Shown: positions 57,657 through 64,000 of the stretch, in pieces | Numbering within the stretch: position 1 is the stretch's first letter | Layout: the number at the start of each line of letters is the position of its first letter | Assembly: GCA_003013855.2 (NCBI GenBank) | Contig: ML058526.1 | Location: 5,642,001 to 5,706,000, forward strand | Source: Liriodendron chinense | Taxonomy: Eukaryota; Streptophyta; Magnoliopsida; Magnoliales; Magnoliaceae | Direction: 5' to 3' | DNA: 64,000 nt | Made by a program: the position numbers and the translations under genes | Notes under the pieces: generated by a model | What the model saw: only the letters and a program-made list of their open reading frames with translations | The model's database searches: none | Told to the model about the DNA's origin: nothing

Positions 57657-59411
57657 TAGGTGTGCAATTGTTAATTGAACTTTACAACAATATGAGTAGA
57701 CGATCTACTTGGGTTAGTGAAAATCAGGAAAAATAGGACATGAATTAGACTCCTGTAGTCCCTTATGTGGCCGAGCCTGAAGCTTCCAATCCTCTTATTC
57801 CGGTTGTCTCGCAAGTGGGATATACATCCTAAAACAATATCCCAGACATTCATGGGATTATTAGAACTGTCAATGTCGGTTTAAGCGAGTTAACTGAACA
57901 TGACAGGGTATAGGCCAAGTATTTAAGGACTCAGGCCGAACATTCCAGGGCCCAGAAGGATGCCATCTAGGTTAATGCTTAATTTTTGTTAATATAATAT
58001 GAAAATACCTCAATTCAGAAATGTTCCACCCGACCCATCGGTGTTTCCGCCATAAAATGTCCGGCCAGATCTATGCTTGGATAGGCGTAATGCACCGCTC
58101 CCAGCAAGTGCTAGAAGGAATGGATGAAATATCTGTCCAAACGACGTAAATTAAGCCGACTATGGCATTCCTCCTGCAGAGCAGCATATGCCTAACTATG
58201 AAATGCTTGGGGGGGGGGGGGGGGGGGGGGGGGGATGGGAGTGGCTCCACCTGTTTAAGGGGTACAACCACAGGGACTTAACCCAAGGCTCTAAGACCCT
58301 AGAGGGGCCGCGCCGATGCCGGCTGGCTGAGAGGAATTGATTAATTTAATTAATGAAGTGACTAACCACATACATGGTCGTCGTGCTAATAGGCCCATTT
58401 ACCGTAGGCCGTATCCTGATTGGGTGGACAAGATTGTAAAGGTACTAAAATACCCAAATTTTCATTATTTTTTGGGGAAACTGACCAATCTGCGGTGGGA
58501 CATATTAGCCGATTTACCGTGCAATGCGGTGAATTTGCTACAATTGGATATATAAAGTTAAGATGCTTTACAAATTCTTTAATTGATACCGCATTTACGT
58601 GGTATATCAATTTGCCAACTAATTCGGTACAATCCTGAGAAGATATGGAAGAAATGTGTCATGCCCAATTCTATCGTACTGAACTTGAGTTTTCTTTAGC
58701 CGATTTGTCTCGCTTAAGGAAATTACTTGATGAAATAGCCGAACAATATATTGCTTGGTTTAAAAAGGCCAAAAATAAATGCCGAGTATTTTTGCTTGAA
58801 GCCCAGTTTGTTAAACTAGCTGTGGAAGGTCTAGATATCGAGTTCCGAAAGAAGTTCGAAAGAATGGACTTTGAATATCAGGTTGACTTATCAGATAGAG
58901 CAACTAGATATGAATGAATTTTATGGGAGGAAAATCAATGTAAAAACTCCTTGGCAAGAACATTTTACCGGGATCCAAATTGCAAAGTCATTTTGGCCAA
59001 AATAAACCTTCAAAAACCTTTTACCTGCACAACTTCATTGAAAACACATGAAACATCTGTTTCTCAAAGTACTTTGGTTGAAAAGAGAAATTTACAGTAG
59101 AATAGAAACTTGTCCTTTGACATTTCTAAAGCCGATGAAATATTTAATCTCTTATTAACTGCCTAACTTATTAAGCTACCACCTCAATAGAAAATTCCAT
59201 CGGCAGAAGAATTGAAGAAAATTGAATATTATAAATGGCATAGCTCCCGGGCTCACTCTACCAAGAATTATGTTGCTTTCAGGAACACGATTCAGGACAA
59301 TATTAATAGGGGAATGCTTAAATTTCCAAAAAAGGAGAGCGAGGCCATGTTGTGTTACATAGACCCATTTCCTCCAACAATGGGGATCAATATGACGGTC
59401 ACTGATTTATG
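57657..59411 (+). pseudogene. Tat/Ogre-type gypsy gag, degenerate
   Basis: This is the gag of a non-chromoviral Ty3/gypsy element. From 58,420 the frame reads KIPKFSLFFGETDQSAVGHI, SRFTVQCGEF and DTAFTWYINLPTNS, typical of the Retrotrans_gag core. A TGA at 58,636 replaces the expected Trp codon. The same reading then continues (EDMEEMCHAQFYRTELEFSL; VKLAVEGLDIEFRKKFERMD) to a stop at 58,917. Further stops separate a segment at 59,212-59,409 (EYYKWHSSRAHSTKNYVAF), likely the post-gag zinc-binding region. A 26-G run (58,209-58,234) lies upstream of the core. The element is cut at 59,784 by the nested gypsy and resumes at 62,178. Confidence 0.8.
58209..58234 (+). repeat. Poly-G run of 26
   Basis: Twenty-six consecutive G between TGCTT and ATGGGAG. 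Long G homopolymers are rare in plant DNA and hard to sequence, so the exact length is uncertain. Confidence 0.85.
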
Positions 59412-59779
59412 AAACATGAATACCCCCAAGAAAAAGATAGAACTCTCGCCGACTGTCGATCCATTCATTCCTCGTGCAAGACAAGCTGTTAAGCAACCGA
59501 TACCCAAAAATAGCACTAGGTGGCAATGTCATTTTTGGGATTAGTTGGTAAAGAGTAATGGTCAATGGTGTAGGTATTGCTAGGGATTTGGGCGACAGTT
59601 CAACCCTTCTTGAAAATATGAGGCGGTGAGAAAGTGGTCAAGTGTACCTGATCACCGTAATAGAAGACCTCCTTCTGTTATTCGTTTAAAGAGAGGATGG
59701 AATGACTATGGACAGGTAGATAAGAGATACGATCAAAAGAGGTCGAGAATGGTTAAGCCGACTTAGGCTACAAGCCAAG

Positions 59780-59784
59780 CTTGG
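59780..59784. other. Target site duplication CTTGG, left
   Basis: Identical to 62,173-62,177 on the other side of the nested gypsy element. Confidence 0.85.
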
Positions 59785-60393
59785 TGGCGCAGCGTAAATG
59801 GGGTGAGATCGATCATCGTCTCTCTCACAAGATACCCACTCTAAATCCATGGAACTACTATGACTCCTCAACCAGTCTTCCTTGAATCCATGAGGGGATA
59901 GCTTGAATCCACAAGACCTATCTTCGAATCCATGAAGAATAAAAGACTAAAAGTTTAAAATTTTATTAATCAAAAGCCAAAGATGTCCTTAACAATGAAT
60001 TAAAATAATTATTTATAGATAAACTAACCCTAGAAATCTCTAAAAACATAATAGAAAAGAATCCTAAGTAAACTAGGAAGGAATTTGCAAAATCAGAAAG
60101 AAATTTGAAAATCCGCTCAAAGAATTAGCATCTGTCAGTCGGCCTACTAAGGCTGTCGGTCGGCCGATAGCAAAATTTGTCCAGTGTGTTTGATAGGAAA
60201 ATTCGGTTGGCCAATGTAGTCTATTGGTCGACCGACATTATTGACGGCTTGAAACCATAGGGAATCCAATGAAAAATCATCGGGAATTCAAAATTTTAGA
60301 TTTTCTGCGATTTTTTTTTGAATCTTTGTTGGTCCATTTCTTCCAAAAATGTGCTTGATCCTCTTCCCACCAAGGGTTTCTCTCCCTATATTA
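59785..60393 (-). repeat. 3' LTR of the short gypsy element
   Basis: It starts TGGCGCAGCGTAAATGGGG and ends TCTCCCTATATTA (TA instead of CA). It contains GGTCGGCCGAC-type palindromes at 60,130-60,240. Confidence 0.85.
60130..60240. repeat. GTCGGTCGGCCGAC palindrome cluster in the LTR
   Basis: About four degenerate units: GTCAGTCGGCCTAC, GTCGGTCGGCCGATAGC, GGTTGGCCAATG and TTGGTCGACCGACA. The right LTR repeats them at 61,910-62,015. Confidence 0.75.
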
Positions 60394-61522
60394 AACCCCT
60401 CCATTTCAAAATAACTCGCCCTCAAGTTATGCTTCGAAATCGGGCCATGATTCGCTTCCAACTTTTAGCTCCTTTGTGTACTTTCTTCTTCCTTGGGTGT
60501 TGGAGAAGGTGTCATTGATGCCGTCACTGGATCAAATACAATGATCTGAAACTCTAGCAACCCTGAAACCACATCTTTGGAGATATACGGAGAATCAACA
60601 CCCGCCGCTTGCTTGATTAAGGCCCCAATCATCTCTGTCTTAACTACAATGACTTCAATCGTCGGTGGCATGTAAAGTTCAGCAGTGAGACTATCTAAAC
60701 ATGGAGCATCACTTAGGTTGTTGGCTTTTCCATCTTACTTATGACAACACCAAAGTTCCAGTGGAAACCTAAGCGGCCACCTGTTTGTTCTCCTTAATCG
60801 ATTCTTCCTTGGCGGAGTCCTGTACGCTTGCAAAAAATTGCCCCTCCACTTTAAAAGTTTCGGGTGGTGTTTTTAATTTCACAGGGGTGACATATGCATT
60901 GTTGATAGGGTTGGAGACCTGTGGCGACACCATCACAACCATATCTTCTTCATCACATAGGAAATGAGCCAACAATCATCGTTTCATCCGATGCCACGAG
61001 CGAATTGGTGTTTTTCCTTCTTGCTTTCGATAGTATAGAATGTGTAACCACCAATTCCAAGTGTCATCATATAAGTGGTAGGTCACGATTGAAACTTTTC
61101 TCTCCTTAGGAATTTGCAAGTAGTCAAAGAGGTACTCGACTTCCGCAAGCCATTTATTAATACAACTCTGGCCATTGAAGTTGGGAAGATCTATTATCTT
61201 CCTATAGAATCAATATCTTAAATCAACTCAATCAGAGAATCCAACGGATCTAAAAAATAGATTGTTGTTATGAGGGATGATTCAATTTATTTTCTTGTTT
61301 ATACGGTCCAATCCAGCAAGTAACTCTTGCGTGGTTTGATCAACCTCTTGATGTACTAGATTATGTAGTCGAATCGGTGCATCCGCAAAACGGTCGAGGG
61401 AAGCCTGCAGCTCTTGCATTGTCTTCCATCTCCCGGTGGAGAGTTTCCATTCTCTCTGAAGTATAATAAATCCTTAGATCACCGTCCACATGACTTTTGC
61501 CATAGCCGTTGCTAGAGTCCAT
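60394..61522 (-). pseudogene. Residual gag/pol of the short gypsy element
   Basis: The start codon at 61,520-61,522 gives MDSSNGYGKSHVDGDL, at the same place after the PBS as MASSGNRDN in the 29,821 element. Its reading continues to a stop at 61,361. Further on, the minus-strand segments 60,975-60,769 (KLKTPPETFKVEGQFFASVQ) and 60,671-60,465 (PPTIEVIVVKTEMIGALIKQ) lie in the interior. The first resembles the spacer between protease and RT (compare PEASKVEGSSLLALQ near 33,210). No catalytic domain remains. Confidence 0.65.
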
Positions 61523-61542
61523 CTTCCTTAGGGGATTCCTCG

Positions 61543-61554
61543 CTCTTATACCAA
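61543..61554 (-). other. Primer binding site of the short gypsy element
   Basis: On the minus strand TTGGTATAAGAG stands two bases after the 5' LTR, matching initiator Met tRNA with one change. Confidence 0.7.
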
Positions 61555-61556
61555 CT

Positions 61557-62172
61557 TGGCGTAATGTAGATGGGGTAAGATCAATCACCATCTCTCTCAC
61601 AAGATACCTACTCTGAATCCATGGAGCTACTGGGACTCCTCAACCAGTCTCCCTCGAATCCACGAGGGGATATCTCGAATCCACAATACCTATCTTTTAA
61701 TCCACAAAGAATAAAAGGCTAAAAGTCTGATTTTTATTAATTAAAAGTCAAAGATGTCCTTAACAATGAATTAAAACAACTATTTATAGATAAAACTAAC
61801 CTTATAAATCTCTAAAACCATAATAGAAAAAGAATCCTAAGCAAACTAGGAAAGAAATTGCAAAGTCGGAAAGAAATTTGAAAATTTATGTAAAAAATCA
61901 ACGTTTGTCGGTTAGCCTACGAGGGCCGTCGGTCGGCCGACAAGGACCAAAATCTATCCAACATGTTTGATAGGAAAATTCAGCCGATCAATGTAGTCTG
62001 TTGGTTGTCTGACATTGCTGACGGCTCGAAACCGTCAGGAATCCAATGGAAAACCATTGGGAATCTAAAATTCTAGATTTTTTGTATTTTTTTCTGGATC
62101 TTTTTTCAATCTATTTCTTAAAAAAATATGCTTGATCCTCTTCCTTCACCAAGGGGTTCTTTCCCTACATCA
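61557..62172 (-). repeat. 5' LTR of the short gypsy element
   Basis: It runs TGGCGTAATGTAGATGGGG ... TCCCTACATCA in plus orientation, collinear with the left LTR. Confidence 0.85.
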
Positions 62173-62177
62173 CTTGG
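62173..62177. other. Target site duplication CTTGG, right
   Basis: Exact partner of 59,780-59,784. Confidence 0.85.
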
Positions 62178-63345
62178 GTTACCATTCACCCTAAACTCCC
62201 ACATTTTTCGCCAGAGATCACCCAGACTCAGAAGCATCAATGACAATGACAACAAACTACGAGAAGAGAAGTAGAAAAATGATTCGGCAATGGTATTGAA
62301 CCAGATCTGTATAGTCACCACTATGTTAAAAAAGGCAAGGTGTGGAAAGCTAAGACCAATTCAATGGCTCTAGGTAGAAATCTTCATGACGTAGTTTTGG
62401 CCAACTCTGAGGTTGACAAACTGATTGGTGGAGGCTAAAAAGACGTTGCCATGCCGGAAGATTTAAGTGACATAGAATCTCAAAATGAGGACTTATTAAT
62501 TGAAGAAATGTTAGCGAATGTCAAACTATTACATAGTGATGGTGATTTTCAGAAGGCTACCGACGTGGTAGAGTTACAACAACCCACGACAATAACTTTT
62601 GGTACTCTACGACCCTTGCATGTGGAGTGTAATATAGTCTTTACCCTTCCTTTGATTTTTCTAGCTAAGTCGGGTCAGTTAAATGAGATAGAAGGAGATG
62701 TCAAGGAAACTAGAGCAAAGATGGTTAAGAAAAATATTGACGATCATCTGTTAGGAAGAAAAAGAGGTCAATCTTCCATTCCCATCGAGCAAGGAAGTAA
62801 TTATGAGAAAGTGGTTTTCGATCAACCATTGTATGCAATGTCACAACATTTAAAGACATTGTTTATATCAACGCATATGAACGGGTGTCCAATTCACCTC
62901 ATTATGGTAGACAATGGAGCAACAATTAATATTTTACTAAGATATATGTTGAAAAGGCTTGGAAAAGATCATTCGAACATGATCACCACCGAGGTGACGG
63001 TAACGATTTCATTAGTAGAATTATCGGTGCTAAAGGAGTTTTATTGATCAAATTGAAGGTAGGCAGAAAGAAGGCGATGGTTGCATTTTATGTGGTTCCA
63101 TCTACATCCAGCTTTAATACTTTGCTTGGCAAAGATTGGATTCACGCCAATTACTGCACACCATCATTACTCCACCAGTCTTTAATATTTTGGAATGATG
63201 GAAAAGCAAAAATAGTGACGGCGGATGATAAACCATTTAGTGCAGCCTCTAATGCTGCCGAAGTTTATTTCTATGAAGAGGGCGTTGGCCTTACAATCTT
63301 TACACGTTGTGATAAAAGCGGACGATCCACGAGGGTGTCTATATA
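62178..63345 (+). pseudogene. Tat/Ogre-type gypsy protease region
   Basis: This continues the Tat polyprotein after the nested element. The frame 62,451-63,047 includes an acidic stretch, ITFGTLRPLHVECNIVF, then HMNGCPIHLIMVDNGATINI, where DNGA is the retropepsin active site (usually DNGA/DSGA). After a frame change near 63,040 it continues with KVGRKKAMVAFYVVPSTSSF, NTLLGKDWIHANYCTPSLLH and ends at 63,343-63,345. RT, RNase H and integrase are not in the window. Either they were deleted or later insertions displaced them. Confidence 0.8.
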
Positions 63346-63619
63346 AAAAATCCATTGATTAGAGTAAGAGACATAGCTAGAGTAGTTGATCACGAGTTGG
63401 TTGGGCCGAGAACACTTGTTATTTTTTGGCCAAGACAATTATTAGGCAACCCCAAGTGTAGGATTGCATTGTAGTAATAATTTGGTTGAGACCGAGATCG
63501 TTCCTCAGGGATTAACTTATAATAGTCATAAATAATTAATCTTTGTTAGTGCACTTTTCTATGGCATACTAGTGCACCTTATTTGTCAATCACGTGGGTC
63601 CTTGTGTTGTAAAGTCGGT
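63346..63619. other. Unassigned junction between Tat element and LTR-like block
   Basis: GGATTGCATTGTAGTAATAA and GAGACCGAGATCGTTCC stand out as retrotransposon-type untranslated text, but the owner is unknown. Confidence 0.35.
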
Positions 63620-64000
63620 TGAGCCTTGGCAACCTAAAGACCGAAGATTCAAGTGGACCCAAAGCATTAAGGAAGAAGAACAGGTAAATTTGATGCCTTG
63701 GTAACCCTAACCCTTTGAACCTAAACACCCAAAACCTCTTAGATGACTTGGACCAATTAAGAAAATCCTTAGTTATCATCATTAATCTTAGAACACCTTA
63801 AAAAACATGATAAGTTAGACGAATAAAAGAGGTGGAAGCTACTGTAAACAAAACAACTCAAATAGTAGTTTCCGATTGATCTCCGATCAATCAGATAGTG
63901 GTTCCGATAGGACTCCGATCAATCGGACAGTTGTTCCAATCAATCAAAATTTGTTCCAGAGAATTTGAAAAACTCACTGAATAGATTTTCGATCAATCAG
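63620..64000 (+). repeat. LTR-like block, start, cut by the window edge
   Basis: It begins TGAGCCTTGGCAACC and is collinear with 38,897-39,180 (GACCGAAGATTCAAGTGGAC, CATGATAAGTTAGACG, AAACAACTCAAATAG). From 63,885 it has CGATCAATCGGACAG-type palindromes in the position where the other copy has CGATCCCATCGAAG. Confidence 0.55.

Larger units (their letters stand above)
59785..62172 (-). mobile_element. Internally deleted chromovirus with intact LTRs
   Basis: The element is 2,388 bp with LTRs at 59,785-60,393 and 61,557-62,172, PBS, polypurine tract and exact CTTGG target duplications. Only about 1.16 kb lies between the LTRs: the gag start, a piece of the protease-RT spacer and the 3' end. LTR ends (TGGCGCAGCGTAAATGG) resemble those of the 29,821 element, so it belongs to a sister family. 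With both ends and TSD intact it may have moved as a short non-autonomous form. Confidence 0.88.

Overview
The window is plant nuclear DNA, almost entirely transposable elements with one recognisable host gene. The evidence is plant Ty1/copia and Ty3/gypsy polyproteins, LTRs with initiator-Met-tRNA primer sites, plant-type MITEs, long AT/GA/GT microsatellites and a spliced gene of the plant-specific CASP-like family. The very abundant GGGGCCCACC...ATCCACACCGTCCATCC palindromic repeat suggests to me a magnoliid-type or other early-diverging angiosperm, but that is recollection, not proof. Nothing indicates an organelle, virus or bacterium.

Region 1-19,650 holds no convincing gene. It is filled with full and broken copies of a long palindromic MITE. 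Full copies are about 0.45-0.52 kb with ends like GGnnGCGGATTAGG...CCTAATCCGCnnCC. Three copies keep 9-bp target duplications (two with one mismatch), which points to Mutator-like transposition. Copies lie inside one another and inside two PIF/Harbinger-like elements (9,235-10,574 and 17,978-18,683). Three other fold-back families are present (3,921-4,303; 15,970-16,335; 19,088-19,500).

Region 19,640-23,542 is a 5'-truncated Tork/Tnt1-like copia element on the + strand. Its reading frame is broken only by three in-frame stops, and its 3' LTR is intact. Region 23,543-29,815 is mostly unassigned, with a solo gypsy LTR (26,431-27,067) and a SINE candidate.

Region 29,821-35,651 is a full-length chromovirus on the minus strand, probably of the CRM lineage, with both LTRs, PBS, PPT and an exact ATTGC duplication. 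Region 35,930-55,101 is a deeply nested stack. An old related gypsy element (A) is interrupted in its integrase by a second gypsy (B, 37,240-44,534), and in gag by a solo LTR (45,825-47,380) and a copia element (47,693-54,188). B contains two further LTR-like blocks. A's left LTR holds a fold-back MITE and microsatellites.

Region 55,759-56,342 holds two exons of a CASP-like membrane protein gene (+ strand). The expected last exon is not found. A Tat-type gypsy element (+ strand, about 56,790-63,345) begins shortly downstream, possibly inside the gene. It is itself interrupted by an internally deleted gypsy (59,785-62,172, exact CTTGG duplication). The window ends in an LTR related to the block at 38,897.

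The main cross-cutting observation is that LTRs of unrelated elements (copia, chromoviruses and the 38,897/63,620 family) carry, in the presumed U3, arrays of short degenerate palindromes such as GTCGGGCGCCCGAC. The core differs by family but the layout is the same.
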